Source of the DNA: Shewanella sediminis HAW-EB3
Lineage (GTDB): Bacteria > Pseudomonadota > Gammaproteobacteria > Enterobacterales > Shewanellaceae
Assembly (NCBI RefSeq): GCF_000018025.1
Contig: NC_009831.1
Span: 2,046,001 to 2,110,000, forward strand
Reading direction: 5' to 3'
Length of the DNA: 64,000 bases
Below, piece after piece: positions 37,099 through 49,225 of this stretch. The translations under genes and the position numbers were made by a program. The notes below the pieces were generated by a model. That model had not been told where the DNA came from. It was given only the letters and a program-made list of their open reading frames with translations, and did no database searches. Position 1 is the first letter of the stretch; each line of letters begins with the position of its first letter.

Positions 37099-40000
37099 AT
37101 GAGACTCAAACAGATAAAACTTGCTGGATTTAAGTCGTTTGTCGATTCAACTAAGATCCCTTTTCTCAACCCGCTAAGCGCGATCATTGGTCCCAATGGT
37201 TGTGGTAAATCTAATGTCATCGATGCCGTGCGTTGGGTGCTGGGCGAAAGCTCGGCTAAGCATCTGCGTGGCGACTCCATGGCCGATGTCATCTTTAATG
37301 GCTCCAGTGCCCGAAGACCCGTATCGGTCGCCGGTGTCGAGCTCCTGTTTGAAAACCAGGATGGCCGCCTTACCGGGCAATATGCCAGCTATCAGGAGAT
37401 CTCGGTAAAGCGGCAGGTGACACGAGACGGCGACTCCTCCTATTTTCTCAATGGGCAGAAATGCCGCCGCAAAGATATTACCGATCTATTTATGGGCACG
37501 GGTTTAGGGCCTCGAAGCTACGCGATTATCGAGCAGGGGACCATCTCCCGTCTGATTGAGTCTAAGCCTCAAGAGCTGAGAGTGTTCATCGAGGAGGCGG
37601 CAGGGATCTCCCGTTATAAAGAGCGGCGACGCGAGACCGAAAACCGGATCCGTCACACCAGAGAGAACCTCGAGAGACTCGGCGATATTCGCACCGAACT
37701 CGGGCGTCAGCTGGAGAAGTTGGCCGAGCAGGCGAGTGCTGCTAAGCAATATCGCGAGTTTAAGCAATCTGAACGAATACTGGACTCAGAGCTTTCTGTC
37801 AGCCGTTATATTGAGTTAACCAGTCAAACCGAAAAGTTGACCCTGGAGGTAAACAAGCTTGAACTGGATAAGGCAGAGCTTGATGCCGAAAAAGAGAAAA
37901 CCGAATTAGCCTTAACCCAGTTGAGTGTGCAGCTGGCGGAACTCGAGCGTGAAGAGCACAAGCGGGTAGAAGATTTTACCAATGCGGAAACCAGATAGGT
38001 AAGCTCGAGCAAGATCTTAAGCACAGGCAGCAGCAGGACGCCCATATCGATCAACGGATCTCGGCGATCGTGATTAAGCTCGATAACCACAATGCTCAGT
38101 TAAGTGCGGATGAGGCCTTAAAGGGCGCCTTGAGCTTAGAGTTTGATAATCAAACTCCCTTAGTCGACACTCTGGCCTCCTCATCGACTGATTTAACGGT
38201 TCGGCTCAATGAACTCGAAGGCGAAGGGGATCGGCTTTCCACATTCTTAAACCTGCACAAAGAGCAGGTCTCGGCTTATCGGTTAGAGCATGAGGTTTCA
38301 CGCTCAAAGCTGACTCATCTTGAGGTAATGGTTGAGCAGAAAAAGCAGCAGATAGAAGATAATCGAAAACAGAGCGACGAAGTTGCGGCCGAGCAATCCA
38401 GTGAGAGTCATCAGCAGCAGGCATCAGAACTCGAGCAGTTAATGACCGAGGCGGATCTTCAGCAGGAGATCAATGAAGAGTCAGAATCGAGACTCACTAT
38501 CGCGACCCAAGAACAAGCCAAACTCAGAGCCAAACAGGAAGCTTTGAGTCAGTCTCTTGCCGAAGAGAGAGGGCGTTTAGCCCTGGTCTCTAAGTTACTG
38601 CCGGATGAGACCGAACTCGAGGGCGAAAAAGCCCTGTGGCAGCTACTCGAAGTGAAACCCGGTTGGGAGAAAGCCGTCGAACTTCTGTTTGATGGATTGC
38701 TTAAGACTCCTGCCGACGTCGAAGCACAAGAGGGTCGTGAAGGATTTAGCTCATGGGATCAGCACACCTGGTCCGTTGTCAGCTGCAGTGCCAACCTCTC
38801 ACCTTGGCTATCTAATGTTCAGTGGGCGGAAAGTATCGATGCTGCTAAGCCACTACTCGTCGGTTTAGGTGACAATGAACGTATCGCCACCGCCGACGGT
38901 TATCTGCTTGGCAAAGGTTTCGTGATTAGAAAGGGCACGGATTCGGGCTCTCTGGTGCAGTTAAAGCGGGAACAGGATGCGCTTGAATTAAGCATTACCG
39001 GTTCCGAGGCCCTGTTAAGCGATCTGTTATCACAGAATCATGAGCTGCACGCCATTATCGAACCTTTGAAATTATCGCTCCAGTCGGGTAACGAACGTCT
39101 GCAGCAGTTGAGACTCTCTATTGCGGGGTTAAGTTCACAGATAAGCGCCGCGGAGCACAGGGCAAAGGAGTGTGAGGCGAGAGGTAAGCGACTGAACCTG
39201 GAGTTTGAGCAGTATAAGTTAACGCTCGATGAGCTTTTGGTCACCCAAGCGGCGCTCAGCGACAAGCTCGGCGGCGGACTCGGCAAATTACAGGCAGCAG
39301 AAACCGAACAAGTCCGATTCGTACAGCAACTTCAGCTGAAAGGCGAACAGATAAAAGCGCTAAAAGAGCAGGGCGCTTCGCAGCAGTCGAAACTCAATGA
39401 GTCCAACTCTGTGATGCAGGCACTGAAGACAAAAATTGCCCTCAATGCCCAGTCCATCACACAGCAACAGACCCGTATCGAAGAGTTGAGCCTGGCTAAG
39501 TCGGCACTGGAAAACCAGTTGGCGAAGCAAGATGCTGACAACGAAGATGGCAAGCTTAGTGCGTTAAATGAACAGCTTGCGAAAGCCCTGGCTAAGCAGG
39601 AACAGAAGCAGACCGAGCTGTCGACACTGCGTCAAGAGCAAACCCGGCTGCAAGAAGCGAGTGATAGCGCAGGATTAACGAAAAAACAACACCTTGGCAA
39701 GATAGAACACTTGACTCAGTCTATCAGCACGTTAAAGTTACGTCGCGAAGGTTTAAAAGGTCAGGCAGACAGCCAATTGATGCAGCTTAATGAGCAAGAG
39801 ATTAAGCTCGATGAAGTTAAGCTCTCTTTAGATATGAATAAGAGTTCGCAGGCCCGCCAAAGAGAGTTAGAGCGAGTACGTGCCCGCATTACTCATCTGG
39901 GGGCGATCAACTTAGCCGCCATCGAGGAATATGAGCAGCAAAGTGAGCGAAAATCATATTTAGATAGTCAGGATGAGGATCTAACATCGGCACTGACCAG

Positions 40001-40514
40001 CCTCGAAGAGGCGATTCGTAAGATAGATAGAGAGACGAAGAGTCGTTTTAAAGAGACCTTTGATAAAGTGAACCAAGATTTAGGTGTACTCTTTCCGAAA
40101 GTATTTGGCGGAGGCAGTGCACATCTGGCTTTGACCCATGATGACTTGCTCGAAACCGGAGTGACGATTATGGCGAGGCCACCGGGTAAAAAGAATAGTA
40201 CGATTCATCTTCTTTCCGGTGGAGAAAAAGCGTTAACCGCTTTATCATTGGTGTTTGCGATTTTCAGACTGAATCCTGCACCTTTTTGTATGTTGGATGA
40301 GGTCGATGCACCTTTAGATGATGCCAACGTCGACAGATTCTGCCGGCTGGTCAAAGAGATGTCTCAAAGTGTGCAATTTATATATATCAGTCATAACAAG
40401 ATCACCATGGAATTGGCTGACCAACTGATAGGCGTCACTATGCATGAACCGGGTGTTTCACGCATAGTCGCTGTAGATATTGATGAAGCGGTGGCACTAG
40501 CCGACGCTGTTTAA
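37099..40514 (+). CDS. smc: Chromosome segregation SMC ATPase, interrupted by a single-base frameshift
   Basis: ATPase of the chromosome-condensing SMC complex. Frame 1 (37099-37998) encodes 299 residues with the Walker [10 protein letters not shown] at 31-39. It then stops at TAG 37996-37998. The protein continues one frame back from ATA at 37995 ([20 protein letters not shown]), although gene finders start this part at the GTG at 38070. The second part has coiled coils, a hinge ([15 protein letters not shown]...), the signature [13 protein letters not shown] and Walker [14 protein letters not shown]. The rejoined length of about 1138 residues is normal. No slippery heptamer is visible, so a deletion or a sequencing error of one base near 37995 is most likely. 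Confidence 0.9.
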
Positions 40515-40537
40515 CCATAGGAAAGACAGGGTAACCA

Positions 40538-41563
40538 ATGGAAAATTTGCAACTGGTATTGTTTGTGTTAGGTGCGATTGCAATCGTCGCGGTACTTGTG
40601 CATGGTTTTTGGTCCATTAGAAAACAACAACCTAAATCATTAAAAGAGAGCCCCATGACGGGCTTCTATAAAGATCAGGGCGCGACTCGAGATCACCAAG
40701 GGTTTGATGCCGATGGTATTGGGCAGGTGAGAGTCAGAAAAGGGTCTCCCATTTCTGATGACGAACGTGCTGAAGATGAAATTGACTTTGCGCCAAAAGA
40801 GCCGACTCTGACCTCTGAGGGCCAGATGGACAGTTCTGTTCGTCAAGATGAGAATGTTGCAGAAGCCGGTGATGACTTTTCTCTGTCAGATCAGCCTAAA
40901 CAGAGAGTCACTCGTCAGAGACAGGAGCCTGTGTTGTCTGCAGAAGTGCAGCAAGAGGAGATCAATCAGATGGAGTTGGGACTGGGCCAAGAAGCTGCGC
41001 CTAACCAAAGTTCATTGTTTGAGTCGACTGTTCCTGAGCTTTCTCCTGAGCCAGAGCCTTCAATTGAAGTACCAGAACCCGTATCAGAACCAGTGTTAGA
41101 GTCTGTGCCAGAGCCTGAGCCAGTTGCCCCTGAGCCGGAAGTATTGCCCGAGCCACAAGATGTACTGGTGTTGCATGTGGTCGCGGCCGAAGGTGAAGAG
41201 CTTAATGGTGCAGAACTGCTGCCCTCTCTGTTGTCTCTGAACTTTAAGTTTGGCGACATGAGTATCTTCCATCGTCATGAAGACAATGCCGGTACCGGCA
41301 AAACACTATTTTCACTGGCGAATATGGTGAAACCTGGTGTGTTTAACCTAGATGATATGGAACAGTTCACTACCGAGGGCGTTGTATTATTTATGACGCT
41401 GCCTTGTCATGGCGATCCCTTGAGGAATTTCTCTATCATGTTGAATTCAGCCCATCAATTGGCCGATGATCTGAGTGGTCAGCTTCTCGATGGTGGTCGT
41501 GTTGCCTGGTGTGAAAACACTAAGCAAAACTATCTGCAGCGTATTCGCACACAGAATTCTTAA
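40538..41563 (+). CDS. zipA: Cell division protein ZipA
   Basis: 341 residues: one N-terminal membrane anchor (about 4-24, [20 protein letters not shown]), a long acidic Pro/Glu-rich linker (about 60-205, repeats of PEPE/PEPV type) and the C-terminal FtsZ-binding domain beginning [21 protein letters not shown]. It anchors FtsZ to the membrane at the division site. It begins 23 bases after smc and is likely cotranscribed with it. A terminator follows before ligA. Confidence 0.93.
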   Translation: MENLQLVLFVLGAIAIVAVLVHGFWSIRKQQPKSLKESPMTGFYKDQGATRDHQGFDADGIGQVRVRKGSPISDDERAEDEIDFAPKEPTLTSEGQMDSSVRQDENVAEAGDDFSLSDQPKQRVTRQRQEPVLSAEVQQEEINQMELGLGQEAAPNQSSLFESTVPELSPEPEPSIEVPEPVSEPVLESVPEPEPVAPEPEVLPEPQDVLVLHVVAAEGEELNGAELLPSLLSLNFKFGDMSIFHRHEDNAGTGKTLFSLANMVKPGVFNLDDMEQFTTEGVVLFMTLPCHGDPLRNFSIMLNSAHQLADDLSGQLLDGGRVAWCENTKQNYLQRIRTQNS

Positions 41564-41586
41564 CTGCCGGTTTTATTGGGCAATAA

Positions 41587-43665
<2,079 letters not shown>

Positions 43666-43688
43666 TTCGCAGCCAGTTATCTTTAGTC

Positions 43689-43711
43689 AGGATGCCAATG
43701 AATGGCATCCT
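43689..43711 (+). terminator. Hairpin downstream of ligA
   Basis: AGGATGCCA-ATGAA-TGGCATCCT, 24 bases after the ligA stop. It has no T run, so terminator function is uncertain. Confidence 0.45.
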
Positions 43712-43795
43712 CATCGGCCTGTTTTGAATATTAGCATTGAATTATCTTTTTATGACTCCATATCACTGTGTAGAAAGATAATTTAAGGCAACTCT

Positions 43796-44281
43796 GTGAA
43801 TTTTAGCAATATCACCTGGCTCGATGACAAAGGGCATATTAAACCTCCCCTCTATCTCTATCTGATATTGGTCTATATTGCGCGTGGCTGGTGTATCTTC
43901 ATCGCGTCATTGACACAATCGAGCGACCGCGCCGCACTGGTGGCGCTCTTTTACCCTCAAAAAAGTGATTTCATCATGGCCCTGGTGGCGGGGTTTGGTG
44001 CCTTACTGGTTTATGGTGTTGTGATCGCCGAACGTAAACGTTCCCCCCTCTGGTTGAGGCCGTTGTTTGGGCAGTTAAAATGGGTGCTGTTGCTCTTGTT
44101 AGTGATAGATGCAGGTTTGTTAATTGAGCGAACGATTAACTCGCACTATCTCTATAACTGGAGCATGGGTTTAGATGCACTGCTGCTTTTCTGGAGTCTG
44201 ATCTATCTGTTTAAGTCGAAAAGGTTGAGTTATTACTTCGCCGATTGGCCCAGAGAGGAGAGGTTTCCGGGCAAGGTTTAA
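43796..44281 (+). CDS. DUF2919-family membrane protein
   Basis: 161 residues with a GTG start behind AAGG. Four hydrophobic segments; the opening LDDKGHIKPPLYLYLILVYIARGWCIF and the later QLKWVLLLLLVIDAGLL match the DUF2919 (YfeZ-like) family of small inner-membrane proteins. Function is unknown. It follows ligA by 130 bases, same strand. Confidence 0.85.
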   Translation: MNFSNITWLDDKGHIKPPLYLYLILVYIARGWCIFIASLTQSSDRAALVALFYPQKSDFIMALVAGFGALLVYGVVIAERKRSPLWLRPLFGQLKWVLLLLLVIDAGLLIERTINSHYLYNWSMGLDALLLFWSLIYLFKSKRLSYYFADWPREERFPGKV

Positions 44282-44346
44282 ACCTAATCACACCGCTAAT
44301 CCGATTCAGCTTCGTTCGGTGCAAGGTTGCTGGAGGAAGGTGAGAT

Positions 44347-44374
44347 AAAAAAAGGCGCTGCAAAGTGCAGCGCC
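44347..44374 (-). terminator. Strong minus-strand terminator without an evident gene
   Basis: On the minus strand GGCGCTGCA-CTT-TGCAGCGCC is followed by a seven-base T run, a textbook rho-independent terminator. The plus strand has no T run. No convincing minus-strand gene is present to its right, so it may end a small RNA or the 76-codon frame at 44441-44671. Confidence 0.8.
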
Positions 44375-44935
44375 AAAGAATCATGTAATACAGACAACGA
44401 ACTTGTACTTCGATCCAGGATTTCAATCAAAATTATTAAATTAAACACCTGACTTTAGCTGTAGGGGCCTTTTTAATAATAAAGGACAATTGACAGCAAC
44501 ACTCTTCAAAAGGACATCGACGGGGTGCAATGCCTCCTCAAAGAATAAGTTAACTATATATATCCCGGATATTGTATGCAATATCCATTTTGGAGTATTT
44601 ACCACTTTCCCCCTATTTGAGTTGGAATAACTCATGCCTGAATTTTCGAAATGGACTTTCTCTCTTACCAAGTCTTAACAATTAGAGCGGTATTAGATGG
44701 CACAATGAACTACTTTTAAGGTATCAGAGGCTCTTTTTCGGCGCTAAAAGTGGTTTTTTGCAGTAAATTTGATATCTTTTACTTAAGATTTTTTGTTAAT
44801 GCTCTATAGTTATGTCATTAAGTTCAGTAGGTTTTCACAACTGGTTTTTCTCGTAACCTAATGCTGAAACTGAAATAGGGAACGATACCTTGATTAATTT
44901 AGGGTCTCTCGAACAGGTGTTACAAAGGAGTTGCA
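44375..44935. other. Intergenic region with possible minus-strand transcript
   Basis: About 560 bases. A minus-strand 76-codon frame (44671 down to 44441, TTG start, GGTAAGAGAG-like context) has no family resemblance I can see. The promoter for the HD-GYP gene must lie near 44760-44900. A GATATATATAGTTAACTTA-type AT-rich stretch occurs on the minus strand around 44550. Confidence 0.35.
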
Positions 44936-46144
44936 TTGGTGGCTAAAGCCGAGCAGATACATTTACCCGTAGATAAGCTACAGATCGGGATCACAGTCAA
45001 ATTACCCCTCTCTTGGAAGAATCATCCTTTCCTGTTTAACCGTGTCGAAATTAAAGAAGAAGCGCAAATTGAGCTAATCAAAAGTTTAGGTGTTCCCTAT
45101 GTGATCTTGCTTTCGGGTGAAGAGATCATTGAGCAAGCCGATGCTGCACAGGCCGAAGTCGAGGAAGTCGAAGAAGTTAAGGTTGAAGTGGATCACAAGA
45201 TGCTGATCCGAAAGTCATTAAGGCTCAGTCAGCAGAGATTTATCAAATGTGTCAACGAGAGTCGCTCATCATTTAGCAAGATTGCGAGTGATCCCGAAGG
45301 CGCCTATCGAAACTCGGCTGCTCTGGTTGAAGATTTGCTCGAACATATGCATGACGTGGAAACGCCATTTCTTGCTCTGGTGAGTGCCGGTGAGAGTGAT
45401 GCCAGCATTACCCAACACGGGATCTCGGTAGCGGTTGTGGCCCTGATGATCGCCAAGGCGATGGAGCTGCCTAAATCGGATATGAGAGATATCGCCCTGG
45501 GTTGCCTCTATCATGATATCGGTAAGCTTAGGGTGCCCGATATTATTCGTCGCAAGAAGGGACAATTGACAGAGCATGAAGCTAACTTCATGAAACAACA
45601 CCCTAATTTCGGCTACGATATGCTCCATAAGACGGGGTTATATCCTGAGATGGTCTTAAATATTATTCTGCATCATCATGAATTTATCGATGGAACCGGA
45701 TTCCCCGATGGCTTGAAAGGCAATAAAATCCCCATCGTGACTCAGATAGTCAGTCTGGCTAACGATTATGACAGGCAGCTTTGGACAGATGAGTTACGCT
45801 CTCCACAGGTCGCTTTGGGCTATCTGTTTAAGAATAGGGCTGGTAAGCACGCCGAGTCACTGATTGCCGTCCTGGTTAAAATTTTAGGTATCTATCCGCC
45901 GGGTACGATCGTAGAGCTTTCTGATCAGACCGTAGGTAAAGTGATGATGACCACCAAAGAGGTTAAGCAGCCTCAAGTCTGGGCCTGTAACACCGATGGC
46001 AGCGAACCGGCGTTGCGTTTTCTTACCCAGGAGGACGTGATGGTTGAGAAGGTCTTAAAGCTTGAAGAGCTTTCTGAGGGAGCAATGAGAGCTCTGCAGG
46101 CCGAAATGGGGATCAGTTTCTATTTCAGCGGCGTGCCTAAATAG
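44936..46144 (+). CDS. HD-GYP c-di-GMP phosphodiesterase (DUF3391 + HD-GYP)
   Basis: 402 residues. An N-terminal DUF3391-like region (about 1-110; VDKLQIGITVKLPLSWKNHPFLFNRVEI) is followed by an HD-GYP domain with YHDIGKLRVPD (H193-D194), KQHPNFGYDML and HHHEFIDGTGFP (246-257). The metal ligands are intact, so c-di-GMP hydrolysis is expected. The GYP triplet is GFP here. AAGGAG at 44925-44930 serves either the TTG at 44936 or the GTG at 44939. Confidence 0.92.
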   Translation: MVAKAEQIHLPVDKLQIGITVKLPLSWKNHPFLFNRVEIKEEAQIELIKSLGVPYVILLSGEEIIEQADAAQAEVEEVEEVKVEVDHKMLIRKSLRLSQQRFIKCVNESRSSFSKIASDPEGAYRNSAALVEDLLEHMHDVETPFLALVSAGESDASITQHGISVAVVALMIAKAMELPKSDMRDIALGCLYHDIGKLRVPDIIRRKKGQLTEHEANFMKQHPNFGYDMLHKTGLYPEMVLNIILHHHEFIDGTGFPDGLKGNKIPIVTQIVSLANDYDRQLWTDELRSPQVALGYLFKNRAGKHAESLIAVLVKILGIYPPGTIVELSDQTVGKVMMTTKEVKQPQVWACNTDGSEPALRFLTQEDVMVEKVLKLEELSEGAMRALQAEMGISFYFSGVPK

Positions 46145-46220
46145 TGAAGATGTTCGCCTTTTTTATATATGATGTTATAAATATCTGGAAATAATAATAA
46201 ACGTTTAGGAAAGAGTAACC

Positions 46221-47081
46221 TTGAAGATTAAAACGGTCAGTATTGTGGGTTGTGGATGGTTTGGATTACCGCTGGCAAAGGCATTAGTTAAACAGGGTTA
46301 TATCGTTAGCGGTAGCAAGCGCTCAATGGAAGGGGCTGCTGCGTTAACTCATGATGGTATTTCAGGCTTTGGCCTCGATCTCGATAAGCAGCAATTCAAT
46401 GGGAATGTGGTTGGAGAGTCTGAGCTTGGATTCGATGAATCGACGTTAGCTATGCTGCGTCAAAGGCTTCGTACCGATGCCATCATCATCAATATTCCCC
46501 CTGCAATTGTAAAATCTCCCGGTGCTTACCAGCAACGTTTGAGTTTCCTCAAACGCTTGATGGCTCAGCATGAATATATGAGGATCATCTTTGTCAGCAC
46601 CACGGGGGTCTATCCTTCGTCAGTACATCCAGTGACAGAAAGCGATGCCGCGCCGCATTCGGCATCGAGCGAGGTATTGCTCGCAGCTGAGAAGCTGTTC
46701 AGCGAGCTACCTAATGCCTGTATTATCCGGTTTGCCGGTTTAGTCGGACCAGAAAGGCATCCGGGACGCTTCCTGGCGGGAAAACAAAATTTACCGGGCC
46801 GAGAGTCACCGGTTAATCTGGTGCATTTGGACGACTGCATCGGCGCCGTGTCCTGTCTATTATCGGCTGGTTCTCTATCTCCCGTTTATAATATCTGTGC
46901 GAGGCAACATCCGGGCCGGGAAAGCTTCTATTCGGCGGCGGCTAAAGACATATCTCTCACCGCGCCGGCATTCAGCGATGAGTCGCAAGTCGGTAAATGC
47001 ATCGACGGCACTAAAATTTCTACAGAATTAGGCTTTCAATATCGCTATAACGACCCTTTAGCTATGCTCTGTGAATGTTGA
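46221..47081 (+). CDS. NAD(P)-binding SDR-type protein (YeeZ-like)
   Basis: 286 residues with a TTG start behind AGGAAAGAG. The N-terminal dinucleotide-binding motif is VSIVGCGWFGLPLAKAL, and the VSTTGVYPS and GRESPVNLVHLDDC patterns occur as in atypical SDR proteins of the YeeZ group. The catalytic Tyr-Lys pair of classical SDRs is not in place, so enzymatic activity is uncertain. It lies between the HD-GYP and DsbA-like genes on the same strand. Confidence 0.78.
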   Translation: MKIKTVSIVGCGWFGLPLAKALVKQGYIVSGSKRSMEGAAALTHDGISGFGLDLDKQQFNGNVVGESELGFDESTLAMLRQRLRTDAIIINIPPAIVKSPGAYQQRLSFLKRLMAQHEYMRIIFVSTTGVYPSSVHPVTESDAAPHSASSEVLLAAEKLFSELPNACIIRFAGLVGPERHPGRFLAGKQNLPGRESPVNLVHLDDCIGAVSCLLSAGSLSPVYNICARQHPGRESFYSAAAKDISLTAPAFSDESQVGKCIDGTKISTELGFQYRYNDPLAMLCEC

Positions 47082-47115
47082 ACAACAAATTTAACTATTA
47101 ACTTAGGAAGAGACG

Positions 47116-47748
47116 ATGAATTTTTTAAAGTGGCCCTTAACCACATTACTGCTTTTCGTTGCAGTCAATACGATGATGTTCAACCGAGTAGAGGCTCAGA
47201 GCTTTGTCGAAGGGGTCGACTATGTGCAAATAAGAGGGATCCCCGAGGCTAAGTCTCCCATAGTCAGGGAGTTCTTCTCATATAATTGTGGTCATTGTTA
47301 CCGACAGGATTCTTTGTTCGAGAAAACGGTCGAGCTCCTCGGTGACAAGGTGGAGTTTAGCAGAACACCTATCGGTGCCGGTCGCCCGAGTTGGATCTTA
47401 AGTCAGGAAGCCTACTACCTGGCTCAAAAGTTTAAATTAACGCCTCAGGTTCATGGCAATATTTTTAAGCGCATACATGAGAAGGAGGGGGCGTTTACAC
47501 GTCCGGAGCAGCTAAGAGATTACTTCGTGCAGCAAGGCGTCAGTGCCGACAAGGTTGAGAAAGCGATGAGTTCGGCCGATGCCAGTTTGGCACTCTCTAA
47601 TTACGACACTCAGGCTCAACTGGCCGGAATTCGTGGCGTACCCTCGTTATTGGTTAATGGTCGATACCTGATCAAGTCTAAGCATCGCACGGCCGAGGAG
47701 CTGGCTGAGTTGGTGAGCTATCTGTCGTCGCTGGAAGACAAAGAATAA
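47116..47748 (+). CDS. dsbA: DsbA-like thiol:disulfide interchange protein
   Basis: 210 residues. Signal peptide to about RVEAQS. Thioredoxin fold with active site CGHC at 58-61 (FFSYNCGHCYRQD), an inserted helical domain and the cis-proline loop GIRGVPSLLVNGRY. It introduces disulfides into periplasmic proteins. A ribosome site (AGGAAGAGACG) precedes the ATG, and a strong terminator follows. Because gammaproteobacteria often have several DsbA paralogues, the symbol is tentative. Confidence 0.85.
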   Translation: MNFLKWPLTTLLLFVAVNTMMFNRVEAQSFVEGVDYVQIRGIPEAKSPIVREFFSYNCGHCYRQDSLFEKTVELLGDKVEFSRTPIGAGRPSWILSQEAYYLAQKFKLTPQVHGNIFKRIHEKEGAFTRPEQLRDYFVQQGVSADKVEKAMSSADASLALSNYDTQAQLAGIRGVPSLLVNGRYLIKSKHRTAEELAELVSYLSSLEDKE

Positions 47749-47785
47749 GTTTATCTGTTCTGCCTATCGACAGACTTTAATGAGT

Positions 47786-47812
47786 AAAGCCCGCATTCTT
47801 GCGGGCTTTTTA
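47786..47812 (+). terminator. Rho-independent terminator of the DsbA-like gene
   Basis: AAAGCCCGCA-TTCT-TGCGGGCTTTTTAG, 37 bases after the stop. Confidence 0.9.
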
Positions 47813-47849
47813 GTTATTGTCAGGCCTGATACCCACCTCAGAATATCCC

Positions 47850-48051
47850 GCTCACTAACCAACACAAAATCGACCGCGACATTAGCGAAACGGTACTCGA
47901 AAGCCTTAAAAGCTGGGATAAACGTGTGCTGTTTCAACGCCTAAATGACCGTGGGCAATCAGTATCGGTACAATATGAACAATTAGCCAGCTACACCGCG
48001 ATTGTTGAGCTATATTTAACTCAAGCCAACGGAGGGCTATCTTGTGAATAA
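47850..48051 (+). pseudogene. 3' fragment of a Mu-like phage gene
   Basis: An open frame without a start reads HKIDRDISETVLESLKSWDK...ELYLTQANGGLSCE and stops at 48049-48051. It overlaps the GTG of the mor gene by eight bases, as neighbouring phage genes do. The 5' end is lost just after the dsbA terminator. The exact phage protein is not recognised. Confidence 0.6.
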
Positions 48052-48481
48052 GATGATGCATGAAGAGCAAATGGATTTAATTCATAGCAGTACTTTTGAA
48101 CTGGAACAAGTATTAGAAACCCTGCAAACACTCAAACCTGATGAGCGTTCCGATTTTATCAACCGCTGGCCATCATCCCTACAAAGCCTATGTGAGCTGA
48201 TGCGAGTCACCTTAGAGGGACAGAAGGTACGCAATGCTCTGGCCATCAGCGAAGCCTTAGCCACCACATTAAGTATTTACCTTGGTGACCGTGTTATCTA
48301 TATCCCCAACGGCGAACCCCTCAAAGATGTCCTGCGTGATATCCGTATCTGGCGTGAATTTGAAGGTGATAACCTGGAGCAGTTGTCTCGTGAATATGGG
48401 CTCACCGAGCGAAGAGTTAACCAGATCATTGCCGAACAGCGAGCCGCGTTTGTGGCGAGAAAGCAGCGACGGTTAATTTGA
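48044..48481 (+). CDS. Mor-family (Mu middle operon regulator-like) transcription activator
   Basis: 145 residues from GTG 48044 (GGAGGG eight bases upstream). The C-terminal part is typical of Mor/C proteins: YIPNGEPLKDVLRDIRIWREF, then EQLSREYGLTERRVNQIIAEQ as the HTH. In phage Mu, Mor activates the middle promoter. The neighbouring phage genes are broken, so this is an orphan. The frame is still intact, and host use is possible. Confidence 0.85.
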   Translation: MNKMMHEEQMDLIHSSTFELEQVLETLQTLKPDERSDFINRWPSSLQSLCELMRVTLEGQKVRNALAISEALATTLSIYLGDRVIYIPNGEPLKDVLRDIRIWREFEGDNLEQLSREYGLTERRVNQIIAEQRAAFVARKQRRLI

Positions 48482-48485
48482 TATC

Positions 48486-48694
48486 GTGCGCAATGAGCAA
48501 AAGATTCAACAGGGTGAGCGAACCGATAGCATTCTCACCGAGTCGGGTACGCTGGCCGACATGCTACATTTTCAACTCACCAAGATAAGCTCACCATGGA
48601 TAGCCTCGAGCTTGGTAGCAATGAAGAGTATGCCACCACGCACCAGTTCGGTGGCGTCACCAGCCTATTCAAACCTTCTCCGCTCTCACCGTAA
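48486..48694 (+). pseudogene. Mu-like phage virion morphogenesis (gpG) gene remnant
   Basis: Reads ERTDSILTESGTLADMLHFQLTK, then after a frameshift near 48582 continues MDSLELGSNEEYATTHQFGG, the ending of Mu-like gpG proteins (GTNxxYAxxHQFGG). It stops at 48692-48694. The 5' half is missing. Confidence 0.7.
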
Positions 48695-48719
48695 AGAACA
48701 TCACACTAATCATTAGGGC

Positions 48720-49000
48720 TCTGCTAGCCGTCATTGCAGCACAGAGTAACCGTCAAGGCTATTTATCACAAAAGAGGCTACTCCACGACGGTGAGTATAG
48801 CTGTACTGACGTTCGCGTTCGATGGCGAGACGGACTAGTTCGATATCAACAACCACAAAGCGTGAGTGCAGCTGCTGTCCTATGGTGAGTTTGCTGCCAA
48901 AGATGGTTGCCCCTTTGAAGTACCTGGTGGCAAATGGCTGATGGACACGCAAACGTTCGCTGCACTAAAAGCCAATACCTCTCACCAAACCCTGATCTGA
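48720..49000 (+). pseudogene. Mu-like phage protease/scaffold (gpI) gene remnant
   Basis: Contains the fragment GEFAAKDGCPFEVPGGKWLMD plus a few residues on each side. It resembles the 'LLPAGEFxxxDGRPxxxPxxxW' N-terminal motif of Mu gpI. Upstream frames are broken. The position after gpG matches the Mu gene order (G then I). Confidence 0.5.
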
Positions 49001-49115
49001 TCTGAGCCCTAATATGGCTATTCGCGGCTGAAGCATGCTCCTACAGAGGGGGATATTTTCTCATTTGAGGCTGCGAGCGACAAAATGTTGTTCATTATCC
49101 TCTAATTTTCCTCCT

Positions 49116-49130
49116 ACCTTAGTCTAAGGT
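49116..49130. promoter_or_regulatory. Operator-like palindrome (site 1)
   Basis: ACCTTAG-T-CTAAGGT is a perfect 15-base dyad, 185 bases upstream of the DUF4212 start. The right half recurs in site 2. Confidence 0.55.
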
Positions 49131-49151
49131 CGTTGAGTACTTTTGTTGCAG

Positions 49152-49169
49152 GTTGACGCCGGCGTCAAC
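49152..49169. promoter_or_regulatory. Perfect 18-bp palindrome
   Basis: GTTGACGCCGGCGTCAAC reads the same on both strands. It lies between the two related dyads and could bind a separate dimeric regulator. Confidence 0.55.
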
Positions 49170-49225
49170 TTTCAACTTGCTGTTAAATATCGAGTTCTCT
49201 GTTTTTTTAAGTTAAGTTGCCGCCA

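Noticed and set aside
37996..38070. Programmed -1 frameshift in smc
   Set aside because: No slippery heptamer or obvious downstream pseudoknot; a one-base deletion or sequencing error is simpler.
44441..44671. 76-codon minus-strand frame as a definite gene
   Set aside because: TTG start and no family resemblance; kept only as one explanation of the orphan terminator.
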